Below, one piece after another: positions 1 to 8,561 of a stretch of 64,000 nt of DNA (the stretch's first letter is position 1; every line of letters begins with the position of its first letter). The DNA comes from Sphingopyxis sp. Its GTDB lineage: Bacteria; Pseudomonadota; Alphaproteobacteria; Sphingomonadales; Sphingomonadaceae. A model generated the notes under the pieces. The model was not told the origin of the DNA and ran no database searches. It saw only the letters and a list, made by a program, of their open reading frames with translations. The stretch covers positions 1-64,000 of the forward strand of contig PNNB01000015.1 in NCBI GenBank assembly GCA_013823985.1, read 5' to 3'. A program made the translations under genes and the position numbers.

Positions 1-313
1 TTTCCACAACATTTCAGCCGTTCCCGTCCGCCATTAGCCACTCTGAAACCCGCCGTTCGTACATAAACTCCTCTACTTCGCCCTTTTCTTTGTGTCTTCG
101 CGTCTTTGTGTGAGACTAATCGGGCGCGGCATTGCGGCGGAAGTGTTTTTTGAAGCCTCCGACAATCTTCAAAGCACCGTCACCCCTCCCCCGAAGCCGC
201 AGCCCCGCACCACGCCGTCTTCCTTTTTCGCCTTATTCCTTCTAGCTGCCCCCACGTAATTTAGTTTCAATTGTAACAAATAATGTTATGACACGGGCCA
301 ATAGGAGAATCCC
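1..313. other. Intergenic region upstream of the PLP enzyme
   Basis: No supported gene. It holds one arm of a dispersed repeat (separate entry) and an A/T-rich stretch at about 255-290 just before an AGGAG ribosome binding site at 303-307. That A/T-rich stretch is the likely promoter or operator region of the following gene, but no clear -35/-10 pair was seen. What lies to the left is outside the window. Confidence 0.5.
88..119 (+). repeat. 32-bp dispersed repeat, copy A
   Basis: This copy matches the reverse complement of 6029-6060 at 29 of 32 positions. It contains two direct TCTTTGTGTG-like units. The two copies face each other across the PLP enzyme, HAD and Mla genes. Repeats of this general look occur between genes, so this is probably an intergenic repeat family rather than a transposon end; no transposase is present. 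Confidence 0.75.
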
Positions 314-1639
314 GTGACTGATAGCAAAACACCCCCCATCGACACTCCCGCCTCGCGTCGTAAACCCAAGGCGGATATTGAAACCATTGGTGGCCGCAAG
401 CTGAAGCCGTCGACGTTGATGATGGGGCATGGCTATGATCCGACCCTGTCCGAAGGCTCGCTGAAGCCGCCGATTTTCCTGACCTCCACCTTCGCTTTTG
501 AAAGCGCGGCGGCGGGGAAGAAGTTTTTTGAACATATCACCGGCAAGCGCGAAGGTCCGGCCGATGGCCTTGTCTATTCGCGCTTCAACGGCCCCAATCA
601 GGAGATATTGGAGGACCGGCTTGCGGTCTGGGATGAGGCGGATGACAGTCTGGTTTTCTCCAGCGGCATGTCCGCCATTGCGACGATGTTGCTGGCGCTG
701 GTCGGGCAGAATGACGTGATCGTGCATTCGGGGCCGCTTTATGCCGCAACCGAGACGCTGATCGCGCGCATCCTGTCGCGCTTTGGTGTCGCGTTCCTTG
801 ACTTTCCGGCGGGTGCGACGCGGGACGAGATTGACAGCATGATGGATCAGGCCAAGGCGCTGGCTGCCGAAAAGGGCGGCAAGGTGGCGCTGGTCTATCT
901 GGAAAGCCCGGCCAACCCGACCAATGCCCTGGTCGATGTCGAGGCGGTGCGTGCGTCGCGCGATGCGGCCTTCCCGGGCGAGCAGAAACCCGCGATTGCG
1001 ATCGATAACACCTTTTTGGGTCCGCTGTGGCAGCAGCCGATCAAGCAAGGAGCCGAACTGGTCGTTTACAGCCTGACCAAATATGCGGGCGGGCATAGCG
1101 ATCTGGTCGCGGGCGGCGTTTCCGGCAATCAGGCGCTGATCAACATCATCCGGCCAATGCGCAATGTGATCGGCACGATCTGCGACCCCAATACCGCGTG
1201 GATGTTGCTGCGCAGTCTGGAAACGCTGGAGCTGCGCATGACGCGGGCGGGCGAAAATGCGGCGAAGGTCTGCGCGTTCCTGAAGGCGCATCCCAAGGTC
1301 GAAGGGCTGGGCTATCTCGGCATGATCGACGATCCGCGGCAGCAGGATATCTACAACCGCCATTGCAGCGGCGCAGGCTCCACCTTCTCATTGTTCATCC
1401 GGGGCGGAGAGGCGGAAAGCTTCCGCTTCCTCGACGCGCTGAAGATTGCGAAGCTGGCGGTCAGTCTGGGCGGCACCGAAACACTCGCCAGCCACCCGGC
1501 GGCGATGACGCATCTGTCCGTCCCGCAAGAACGCAAGGACGCGCTGGGCATCACCGACAATCTGGTGCGGATTTCGATCGGGATTGAAGACCCCGATGAT
1601 CTGATTGCCGATTTTGATCAGGCGCTGGCGCTGGTTTAA
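314..1639 (+). CDS. Cystathionine gamma-synthase family PLP-dependent enzyme
   Basis: A 441-residue member of the Cys/Met metabolism PLP family (cystathionine gamma-synthase, methionine gamma-lyase, O-acylhomoserine sulfhydrylase fold). The PLP-binding lysine is K256 in the motif SLTKYAGGHSD. The cofactor-stacking region YSRFNGPN (residues 88-95) and SSGMSA (116-121) are also typical. The GTG start is preceded by AGGAG seven bases upstream. The N-terminal extension of about 30 residues is longer than in classical CGS. The exact substrate, transsulfuration or gamma-elimination, cannot be told from sequence alone. The stop overlaps the stop of the convergent HAD gene by four bases. Confidence 0.9.
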   Translation: MTDSKTPPIDTPASRRKPKADIETIGGRKLKPSTLMMGHGYDPTLSEGSLKPPIFLTSTFAFESAAAGKKFFEHITGKREGPADGLVYSRFNGPNQEILEDRLAVWDEADDSLVFSSGMSAIATMLLALVGQNDVIVHSGPLYAATETLIARILSRFGVAFLDFPAGATRDEIDSMMDQAKALAAEKGGKVALVYLESPANPTNALVDVEAVRASRDAAFPGEQKPAIAIDNTFLGPLWQQPIKQGAELVVYSLTKYAGGHSDLVAGGVSGNQALINIIRPMRNVIGTICDPNTAWMLLRSLETLELRMTRAGENAAKVCAFLKAHPKVEGLGYLGMIDDPRQQDIYNRHCSGAGSTFSLFIRGGEAESFRFLDALKIAKLAVSLGGTETLASHPAAMTHLSVPQERKDALGITDNLVRISIGIEDPDDLIADFDQALALV

Positions 1640-2322
1640 CGCCAGTCCAATATCGTCCAGCCATTGGCCTTGGCCATTTGGGTCAGCGGGCCGTGGGGGT
1701 TGGTGGCGAAGGGTTCGTCGGCGAAGCTGAGCAGCGGCGCGTCGGAGACGTGGTCGGAATAGGCGCGGATGTGGCAGTCTTCGCGTTTGAGGCCATGGGC
1801 CTGCATCCACGCCTTCACAAGGTCGAGCTTTGCCGCGTCGTAGCAATTATGCCCGTCGATCCGCGCGAGGACATGGCCGCTGCTGTTGGTGGCAAGGTTT
1901 GTCGCGATCACATCGTCGAAGCCGAGCCGGTGGGCAATCGCCTCGACATAAAGGCGGTAGGATGCGGTTGCCATGACATGCCGGTACCCCGCCGCCTTTT
2001 CCGCGGCGACGCGTTCGCGTAATTGCGGGTAGACATTATTGCCGACCACCAGATCGGCATGGCTTTCCAGATAGCGGGCGAATTTCTCCACCGGCACACG
2101 GTGACCAATCAGCAGCATCTGCGCGAACTGCTTCAACCGCGCACGATCCCAGATCTTCAGCGCATAGAGCGCCAGACCGACGGGCAGCAGCGGCGAGAGG
2201 AACAATCGCCACGGCGACTTGTTCAACGCCATATGCAGCAGGAAGCCATTATAGGTCGCGCGGCGGGTGACCGTTTTGTCCATGTCGTAAATGGCAAGCA
2301 GGGTTTTGGCGGAAGTCGTCAT
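1636..2322 (-). CDS. HAD-superfamily subfamily IB phosphatase
   Basis: A 228-residue HAD hydrolase. Motif I is YDMDKTVT, with the nucleophile D13 and general acid D15. Motif II is the serine/threonine in ATASYRLY, and motif IV is YSDHVSD. This pattern belongs to the phosphoserine phosphatase-like IB group, which also contains phospholipid-head-group phosphatases. A hydrophobic stretch at residues 37-60 suggests membrane association. It lies next to the divergent Mla lipid-transport operon, which makes a lipid phosphate substrate possible, but that is inference. Confidence 0.85.
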   Translation of the reverse strand: MTTSAKTLLAIYDMDKTVTRRATYNGFLLHMALNKSPWRLFLSPLLPVGLALYALKIWDRARLKQFAQMLLIGHRVPVEKFARYLESHADLVVGNNVYPQLRERVAAEKAAGYRHVMATASYRLYVEAIAHRLGFDDVIATNLATNSSGHVLARIDGHNCYDAAKLDLVKAWMQAHGLKREDCHIRAYSDHVSDAPLLSFADEPFATNPHGPLTQMAKANGWTILDWR

Positions 2323-2400
2323 GATGTCCCTTCAGGCACAATCCACGCATGAATGTCTACAGACTTGTTATAGTTCGGATTATGCGCCAGTTATACAGCC

Positions 2401-3513
2401 ATGGCTGACGCTGCCGACTTTATTCAGGAAACCCTCCCCGACGGCAGCGAAATTGTCCGTTTTTCGGGGAATTTAGCCATCGCGTCGATTGGCGATCTCG
2501 ATGCCCGGCTGCACGACCTTCCCGATTCTGTGGCGCAGATTGATCTGGACAATGTCACCCATATCGACACCGTTGGCGCCTGGCTGGTCTACCGCACCGC
2601 GAAAAAGCACGGGGCCGCCATCGTCAACGCCGACAAGGACGCCGCCCGCCTGATCGAGGCGGTGAGCGGGGTCGACGACAGCGCGCCGGTCGCGCCGGTG
2701 CATGTGTCCCCGCTGAACCGCTTTCTGGGCGAGGTTGGCATGGGCGTCGTCGTCGCCTTTACGACGCTGCTCCATTTTCTGGGCTTTGTGGGTCAGGTGG
2801 TCAAAGCCTCGGCCATATTGATGCTGAACCCTGGCCGGTTCCGCTGGCATTCGGTGGTGCAGCATTTCGACATGGTCGGGGTGCGTGCGCTCGGCATTAT
2901 CGGGCTGATGAGCTTTCTGATCGGCATCGTCATCGCGCAACAGGGCGCGGTGCAGCTTCGGCAGTTCGGGGCGGAGGTGTTCACGATCAACCTGATCGGC
3001 CGCCTGACCTTCCGCGAACTCGGCATTCTGATGACCGCAATCATGGTGGCAGGCCGCTCCGGCTCTGCCTTTGCCGCGCAGATCGGGACGATGAAAATTA
3101 CCGAAGAGATTGACGCTATGCGCACCATAGGCGTCGTTCCAGCCGAAGCCCTCGTCGTGCCGCGCGTGATTGCGACGGTTGTCATGATGCCGTTGCTGGG
3201 CATTTACGCGTCGATGATGTCGATTATCGGTGGCGGCCTGTTGTGCTGGATCATCCTCGAAATCCCGCCCGAAACCTTCATCATCCGTCTGCGCGAAGTG
3301 ACGCCCATGACTGATTTCTGGATCGGCATGATCAAGGCGCCGGTGTTCGGCGCGATCATTGCCATGGCGGGCTGCTTTCAGGGGATGCAGGTGGAGGGCA
3401 ACAGCGAACAGGTCGGCCTGAAGACCACCGCCGCCGTGGTGCAGGCGATCTTCCTCGTCATCGTCCTTGACGCCTTCTTCGCCGTATTCTTCAGCGAAAT
3501 CGGCTGGGACTGA
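2401..3513 (+). CDS. mlaE: MlaE-family ABC permease with N-terminal STAS domain
   Basis: A 370-residue inner-membrane permease of the MCE/Mla retrograde phospholipid transport system. Residues 1-95 are a STAS-like domain (hydrophobic strands, VAQIDLDNVTHIDTVGAWL), the role played by the separate MlaB protein in Escherichia coli. Residues 120-370 are the MlaE permease, with the characteristic segments GRLTFRELGILMTAIMVAGRSGSAFAAQIGTMK-type core and EIDAMRTIGV. No strong ribosome binding site precedes the ATG, so the start is less certain. It is the first gene of a four-gene operon with mlaF three bases downstream. Confidence 0.92.
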   Translation: MADAADFIQETLPDGSEIVRFSGNLAIASIGDLDARLHDLPDSVAQIDLDNVTHIDTVGAWLVYRTAKKHGAAIVNADKDAARLIEAVSGVDDSAPVAPVHVSPLNRFLGEVGMGVVVAFTTLLHFLGFVGQVVKASAILMLNPGRFRWHSVVQHFDMVGVRALGIIGLMSFLIGIVIAQQGAVQLRQFGAEVFTINLIGRLTFRELGILMTAIMVAGRSGSAFAAQIGTMKITEEIDAMRTIGVVPAEALVVPRVIATVVMMPLLGIYASMMSIIGGGLLCWIILEIPPETFIIRLREVTPMTDFWIGMIKAPVFGAIIAMAGCFQGMQVEGNSEQVGLKTTAAVVQAIFLVIVLDAFFAVFFSEIGWD

Positions 3514-3516
3514 GCG

Positions 3517-4305
3517 ATGGCAGACGGCAACATCATCTCGGTTCAGGGGCTGTGCAACAGCTTTGGCGACCAGATCATCCACAAGGACCTCGACCTCGAT
3601 GTCCGGCAGGGGGAGATATTGGGCGTGGTTGGCGGGTCAGGCACCGGCAAGTCGGTGCTGATGCGCTCGATCATCGGGCTGCAGGAACCGACCTCGGGCG
3701 ACATCCATGTCTTTGGCGAAGAAATGATCGGCAAGGAAGAGGATGAGGCAACCGACGTCCGCCGCCGCTGGGGCGTGTTGTTCCAGGGCGGCGCGCTGTT
3801 TTCGACGCTGACCGTCGCCGAAAATGTGCAGGTGCCCTTGCGCGAATTTTACCCCGATTTCAGCCCCGACCTGCTGGAGGAAATCGCCCGGTATAAAATC
3901 CACCTGAGCGGCCTTCCGGCCGAGGCGGCGCATAAATATCCGTCGGAACTGTCGGGCGGGATGCGCAAGCGCGCAGGGCTTGCCCGGGCGCTGGCGATGG
4001 ACCCCGAATTGCTGTTTCTGGACGAACCGACCGCAGGCCTCGACCCCATCGGTGCGGCGAATTTCGACAATCTGACACGGAACCTCAAGGAGACCCTGGG
4101 GTTAACCGTGTTCCTGATTACGCATGACCTCGACACGCTGTACGCCATTTGCGACCGGGTTGCGGTGCTTGCCGACCATAAGGTCATTGCCATCGGTCCG
4201 ATCGAGCACCTGCTGGCGACCGACCATCCATGGATCAAGGAATATTTCAGCGGACCGCGCGGACGTGCGGCACGCAGGGGACATGCAAAGCGCGTCGACA
4301 AATAG
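3517..4305 (+). CDS. mlaF: MlaF-type ABC transporter ATPase
   Basis: A 262-residue ATPase of the MCE/Mla lipid transporter. Walker A is GGSGTGKS at residues 39-46, the signature is LSGGMRKRAGLARALA, Walker B is LLFLDEPTAGLDP, and the switch histidine is in LITHDLDTL. The MRKR variant after the signature is typical of MlaF. It begins three bases after the permease stop, so the two are co-transcribed and probably co-translated. It powers lipid movement through the MlaE/MlaD channel at the inner membrane. Confidence 0.95.
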   Translation: MADGNIISVQGLCNSFGDQIIHKDLDLDVRQGEILGVVGGSGTGKSVLMRSIIGLQEPTSGDIHVFGEEMIGKEEDEATDVRRRWGVLFQGGALFSTLTVAENVQVPLREFYPDFSPDLLEEIARYKIHLSGLPAEAAHKYPSELSGGMRKRAGLARALAMDPELLFLDEPTAGLDPIGAANFDNLTRNLKETLGLTVFLITHDLDTLYAICDRVAVLADHKVIAIGPIEHLLATDHPWIKEYFSGPRGRAARRGHAKRVDK

Positions 4306-4347
4306 GTCGTGGACAAGCGGTTGCCAGGGAGGCCATAAGACAGGGCG

Positions 4348-5328
4348 ATGGAAACGAAATCCAATTATGTAGTGGTTGGTGCTATCACCCTCTTGTTGCT
4401 GGCGCTGCTCGCCGGTTTTACCGTGTGGCTTTCGCGCGCGGGCGAAGGCAGCAAGAAAGAATATGACATCTTCTTCCAGCAATCGGTCAACGGCCTCGCC
4501 AAGGGGTCGGGCGTGTCCTTCTCGGGCGTTCCGGTCGGCGAGATCAAGAGCATCGAACTATGGGAACCGGACCCCGATTTCGTCCGTGTCCGCATCACCA
4601 TCAAGGATGAAGTGCCGATCCTGCTCGGCACCGTTGCGACGATCAACGGCGTCGGCTTCACCGGCGTGTCGGAAATCCAGCTCGACGGCGCCGTCAAAGG
4701 CGCGCCACCGCTCGAATGCCCCAAGGATAACCCCAAATCGGCCTGCCCCACGGGCGTTCCGGTTATCCCGACCAAGCCCGGTGCACTCGGCGAGTTGCTG
4801 AACAACGCGCCGCTGTTGCTGGAGCGGCTTTCGACGCTGACCGAGCGGCTGACCAATATATTGTCCGACAAGAACCAGCAGTCGATTGAACAGATACTCG
4901 ACAATGTCGAAAGCCTGTCGGGATCGCTGGCGACCCAGGCCCCAGACCTGCGCGCTGCCGTGCAGGAATCGCGCCTGACCTTGCAAAAGGCGGGGTTGGC
5001 AGCGGACGAACTGGCCAAGGTGGCAGGCTCTGCCAACCAGTTGCTCGACAGCGATGGCAAGCCGATGATGGCAGAATTGCGCAAGACATTGCGCGCCGCC
5101 AATGGCAGCCTTGCCGCGCTGGAAACAACGCTCAACAACGCCAACCCCGCCATCGAAACGCTGAACACGCAGACCTTGCCAGAGGTAACGCAACTGGCCC
5201 GCGACTTGCGCGAATTGTCGGTGTCGTTGAAATCGGTGACCGAGCGGGTCGACCAGAATGGCCTTGGCGGCGTGGTCAGTGCGCCGGCCCTGCCGGACTA
5301 TAAGCCAAGCAGCGGGAAACGGAATTAA
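4348..5328 (+). CDS. mlaD: MlaD-family MCE-domain substrate-binding protein
   Basis: A 326-residue periplasmic protein anchored by one N-terminal transmembrane helix (residues 7-28, ITLLLLALLAGFTVWL). A single MCE domain follows at about residues 38-115, with the conserved VSFSGVPVGEI segment. The rest is a long helical region with many leucines (LERLSTLTERLTNILSD), expected to oligomerise into the lipid-conducting tube. It is much longer than E. coli MlaD (about 180 residues), as in alphaproteobacterial and chloroplast TGD2-like versions. It sits 42 bases after mlaF. Confidence 0.92.
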   Translation: METKSNYVVVGAITLLLLALLAGFTVWLSRAGEGSKKEYDIFFQQSVNGLAKGSGVSFSGVPVGEIKSIELWEPDPDFVRVRITIKDEVPILLGTVATINGVGFTGVSEIQLDGAVKGAPPLECPKDNPKSACPTGVPVIPTKPGALGELLNNAPLLLERLSTLTERLTNILSDKNQQSIEQILDNVESLSGSLATQAPDLRAAVQESRLTLQKAGLAADELAKVAGSANQLLDSDGKPMMAELRKTLRAANGSLAALETTLNNANPAIETLNTQTLPEVTQLARDLRELSVSLKSVTERVDQNGLGGVVSAPALPDYKPSSGKRN

Positions 5329-5329
5329 G

Positions 5330-5926
5330 ATGACCATGACGAAAAATCTGCGAAACGCCCTCTGTGTCGCCACTGCCGCATTGGCCCTGTCCGCCTGCGT
5401 CAGTTTCGGCGGCAAGGCCCCGCCATCGATGCTGGTCCTGACATCGGACAGCAGCGTGGCAGGCGGAACTAGCAAAAGCGGCGCGTCGGGGGAGGCGTTG
5501 ATCGTCCTCTTGCCCGAAACCCCCCGCAAGCTCGACACGAACCGCGTGCCGGTGCAGGTCGACGACAGCAACATCGCCTATATCAAGGACGCGGTCTGGG
5601 CCGACAAGCCGTCGCGCCTGATGCAGATGCTGCTGATGGAAAATATCGCGGCGAAGAGCGACCGGCTGGTGCTCAACGAAACCGACGCCGGGGGTAAGGC
5701 GCAGCTGTATCTGTCGGGCAGCTTGCTGGAATTCGGCCTCGACGAAGCCGCGTCCGAAGCGGTCGTCGTCTATGACGCGGTCAAGATCAACCGGGGCCAG
5801 ACGGTCGAAAAGAAACGCTTTGAATCGCGCAAACCCGTCACCGCCATCGACGCCCGCGAAGCCGGCCGAGCCCTCAACGCCGCCGCCAACGACGTGGCAG
5901 GCCAGATCAGCGCGTGGGTTGGATAG
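5330..5926 (+). CDS. ABC-type transport auxiliary lipoprotein (PqiC/ABC_trans_aux type)
   Basis: A 198-residue lipoprotein. The signal peptide ends in the lipobox LSAC, with the lipidated cysteine around residue 22. The body resembles the auxiliary lipoproteins found after MCE genes. It starts one base after the mlaD stop, with a second ATG two codons downstream as an alternative start. It would sit in the outer membrane and receive or deliver lipid for the MCE complex. No mlaC-type soluble carrier is encoded nearby, so this lipoprotein may replace it; that is inference. Maturation would need Lgt, encoded at 8.5-9.4 kb. Confidence 0.8.
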   Translation: MTMTKNLRNALCVATAALALSACVSFGGKAPPSMLVLTSDSSVAGGTSKSGASGEALIVLLPETPRKLDTNRVPVQVDDSNIAYIKDAVWADKPSRLMQMLLMENIAAKSDRLVLNETDAGGKAQLYLSGSLLEFGLDEAASEAVVVYDAVKINRGQTVEKKRFESRKPVTAIDAREAGRALNAAANDVAGQISAWVG

Positions 5927-6028
5927 GCAGTTGGGCCTGGAGTTCGGTGCGCTAGATTAGAAGAGGCGAGCTCGTGAATCCGTCACCCTGGCGCCGAAGC
6001 GCCATCACCCCAACAGCGTCGTGTCTAA

Positions 6029-6060
6029 TTAGTCTCACACAAAGACTCAAAGGCACAAAG
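6029..6060 (-). repeat. 32-bp dispersed repeat, copy B (inverted)
   Basis: Reverse complement matches 88-119 with three mismatches. It lies downstream of the Mla operon and is oriented opposite to copy A, so recombination between the two would invert the intervening 5.9 kb. Confidence 0.75.
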
Positions 6061-6133
6061 ATAGGGTAACGAACCCGATCTTATTCAACGGCCGGGTGTG
6101 TCTGGCGGAGAGGTCGTGCCACTTTAGGAAATA

Positions 6134-6216
6134 GAAGAAAAAAGAGAAAAAAGAAAAGAAGCTGTCAGCCAAAACCCCGGCACCCCGCCCTTATTTCTTC
6201 TTTCTCTTTTTTCTTC
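6134..6216. repeat. Inverted repeat with purine-only arm
   Basis: Arm one (6134-6156) is a 23-base run of A and G only. Arm two (6194-6216) is its complement with one mismatch, so a 22-of-23 bp stem with a 37-base loop can form. It sits between the convergent Mla operon and the secreted-protein gene. It could act as a transcript 3' structure or a DNA cruciform or triplex site; the role is unknown. Confidence 0.7.
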
Positions 6217-6358
6217 CACCCAATCCCCTGGCACAACGGCCGATAGCCGCAATGTCACCTAAAGCGGTCATTGTTCATCAATGAAAGCCGCAGGATGGTC
6301 ATATCCTTTCAATGCCCATTTACCAAGGCATCGGCAGAAATTTGCTTTTCTGTCCCAG

Positions 6359-6883
6359 CTATTTGCTTGTCCATTCCAGGTCCGAAAAAACAAAATCGCC
6401 AGTTGAGCATATAATTTTCAAATTTGCGGTGCCGCCCAATGCAAGTTCAGGGGTGCCGGCCATTTCACCGATTTTAAAACTGATTTTCGCACCGTCCGTC
6501 ACCGAAATACTAACCGGCAGTTGCTGTCCCAAATCGACATTACCGATAAGAAACGGTTCGTCCGTTTTTCCGTCCACCGTCATGTCCAGGAAAACCAATG
6601 CGGATTTCGCTTTGTGACTTGGCGCCACTACCTTCAAGGCCCAGATGTTCTTTTCATCGACACTCGCAATGTAGATCTGCGCAAGCGGTGAATATTCGCC
6701 TTTGCGAAATTCATTGGGTTGAATGCGTGCATTGATCGAGAAATTCTGTAAATTTACACTTTGTTCAATTGCCGAAAATCGGTCGGCAGGGGTATCGCAA
6801 CCGTAAGTGATGGGCGTGGCATTTGCCGACGTAATGAGCAGACAAAAGGGTATAAGCCCCAACACATACCGAAGCCCATTCAT
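6359..6883 (-). CDS. Secreted protein of unknown function
   Basis: A 174-residue protein with a clear signal peptide (MNGLRYVLGLIPFCLLITSANA, cleavage near residue 22). The chosen ATG has GGAGAG eight bases upstream. The mature part has two cysteines (in YGCDTP and KIICST) that could form a disulfide, and alternating polar/hydrophobic strands suggesting a beta-rich fold. No family is recognised. Codon use is more A/T-rich than its neighbours, and it sits alone in an A/T-rich pocket next to repeats, which hints at separate acquisition. Confidence 0.7.
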   Translation of the reverse strand: MNGLRYVLGLIPFCLLITSANATPITYGCDTPADRFSAIEQSVNLQNFSINARIQPNEFRKGEYSPLAQIYIASVDEKNIWALKVVAPSHKAKSALVFLDMTVDGKTDEPFLIGNVDLGQQLPVSISVTDGAKISFKIGEMAGTPELALGGTANLKIICSTGDFVFSDLEWTSK

Positions 6884-7063
6884 ATTAATCTCTCCATGAT
6901 ATTGCTCAGCCAACTACAGTGGTAAGTCATTCCATTGGATAGTAAAGAGATGTTCCGAAAAACCGCCAACAAGAAGACGGTTTGACTGATTGCGCCGTGA
7001 ACGCCGTCGGGCCCCACACCAACTCACAGCGTTACGGCCATCACACCGGCCTGCAACCCTGCT

Positions 7064-7459
7064 TCAAGGCGCAGTTTCGATCCTAAACGGAAAAAGTGCT
7101 GCGATGATTTGTGCGCTTAGGCCGAGCATCCCGGCCGGAGTCGCCAAAGCGGCCCATTGATCGGCCATTGTCCGGTTGAACAACAGGCTGCCAAGCGCGG
7201 TTTCGAACAGGGCGAGAAGGATCAGAAAAACGAGCGCCATCGCCCAGCGCGCGGGACGCGTGGGAGGGATTTGAAACCGCCTGCTGACCCAAGGGCAGAT
7301 AAAATAGGCCGCCGCCAGCATCACCGGCACTTCAAGCACCGTCGCGACGAATGTGCCGACATAGGGAATGACAAACAGAACCCGTACAGTGCCCAGCACA
7401 AAGCCGAGTGCGAAGAGCAGCAGAAAATAGACCAACCCGGCAATCACGGCACGTTGCAT
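7064..7459 (-). CDS. Small integral membrane protein of unknown function
   Basis: A 131-residue protein with about four transmembrane helices (residues 5-25, 33-55, 71-90, 103-125). A cytoplasmic loop of basic residues (SRRFQIPPTRPAR) follows the second helix. AAGGAA lies eight bases before the ATG. It follows the MidA-like gene by about 30 bases on the same strand and may be co-transcribed with it. No named family is recognised. Confidence 0.7.
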   Translation of the reverse strand: MQRAVIAGLVYFLLLFALGFVLGTVRVLFVIPYVGTFVATVLEVPVMLAAAYFICPWVSRRFQIPPTRPARWAMALVFLILLALFETALGSLLFNRTMADQWAALATPAGMLGLSAQIIAALFPFRIETAP

Positions 7460-7490
7460 CGCGTTTCCTTAACAGCCGGAATGCCGAACC

Positions 7491-8561
7491 CTAGCCCAAC
7501 GGCGCACCGAAGCCCTCCGGTGCTGGCCAGTCGGCGGAATGGGCGGCGAGGACTTTGAATAATGTTCCCATCTCGCCGGTTTTGACCAGGCGGTCGCGGG
7601 CGATGAAAATTTCTTCCCTTTTGTCGGGCGACGTTTCTGCAAGCGCAAGGGACCTTTGGCCGATGCCGAGCGACGACAGCCAAACGCCTTGCGTCGTCGG
7701 ACCCGCCACCACCAGATTGCGCATCCGCGCGAGGTTGGCGAGTTCGAGGAAATTCACATGCGCGGTCAGATCGCAGGTGCCGGGGTCGAGGAAGGGATCG
7801 GCATAGTCATGCGCCTTCACCGCCTGCAACGTGCTGCCGAGCGCAGGCTGGGCGTAGCCATAGTCGATGACCAGGATCGCCCCGCCCTGCGTCGCTATGC
7901 GGTTGGCCAGTTCGTACATGATCGTCGCGGCATCGGGCGAGGATTCGAATATGCTGCCAACCGGCGAGTTCTGGAACGCGGCGGGTACTGAACCATCCAT
8001 CGGGTAGGATCCGGGCATCGCTGCAAATTTGGTGCCCCGGTCGCGCACAACCACGCGCTCGCGCCAACCGGCATGGGTCAGGATCAACTGGCGGATGGGA
8101 AGCGCATCGAAAAACTCGTTCGCGACGACCAGCAAAGGCCCATCGGTGGGCAGGCTTTCGACCCGGTCGTGGAATGTGGCGAGCGGTACATTCTGAAGCT
8201 GCTGCGCGCGCAAGGCTTCGCTGGTTTCGACGAAATGCACTGAAGGGGCAAATTCGAATTTCGACATGGCGCGCAAGGCATCGGCGGCCAAGGTGCCCCG
8301 ACCCGGGCCGAGCTCCACATAATGGCAATTGGCGGGGCTGTTCTGGCGCAAATAAAGGTCGGTCAGCCACATGCCGATCAGTTCACCGAACATCTGGCTG
8401 ATTTCCGGCGCGGTTATGAAATCGCCTTCGACCCCGAACGGGTCGCCCGCGCCATAATATTCATTGTTCGACGCGCGCATATATTCGGCAACGCTGATCG
8501 GGCCGGAACCCTCAATCTGCTTCGCCAGACGAAGCGCGAGTTGGCCGGTGTCAGGCGACAC
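7491..8561 (-). CDS. MidA/NDUFAF7-type class I SAM-dependent methyltransferase
   Basis: A 356-residue protein of the COG1565 family. The family signature [15 protein letters not shown] is at about residues 46-60, and the SAM-binding loop [10 protein letters not shown] at about 83-92. Mitochondrial NDUFAF7 of this family methylates an arginine of a complex I subunit; the bacterial role is presumed similar but unproven. Its start overlaps the end of lgt by 11 bases, an arrangement that makes the two translationally linked. Confidence 0.9.
   Translation of the reverse strand: MSPDTGQLALRLAKQIEGSGPISVAEYMRASNNEYYGAGDPFGVEGDFITAPEISQMFGELIGMWLTDLYLRQNSPANCHYVELGPGRGTLAADALRAMSKFEFAPSVHFVETSEALRAQQLQNVPLATFHDRVESLPTDGPLLVVANEFFDALPIRQLILTHAGWRERVVVRDRGTKFAAMPGSYPMDGSVPAAFQNSPVGSIFESSPDAATIMYELANRIATQGGAILVIDYGYAQPALGSTLQAVKAHDYADPFLDPGTCDLTAHVNFLELANLARMRNLVVAGPTTQGVWLSSLGIGQRSLALAETSPDKREEIFIARDRLVKTGEMGTLFKVLAAHSADWPAPEGFGAPLG

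Larger units (their letters stand above)
5927..6358. other. Gene-free region with repeats
   Basis: About 430 bases between convergent genes with no supported coding frame. It contains copy B of the 32-bp dispersed repeat and a homopurine/homopyrimidine inverted repeat, both listed separately. The composition is visibly more A/T-rich than the flanking operons. Confidence 0.6.
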
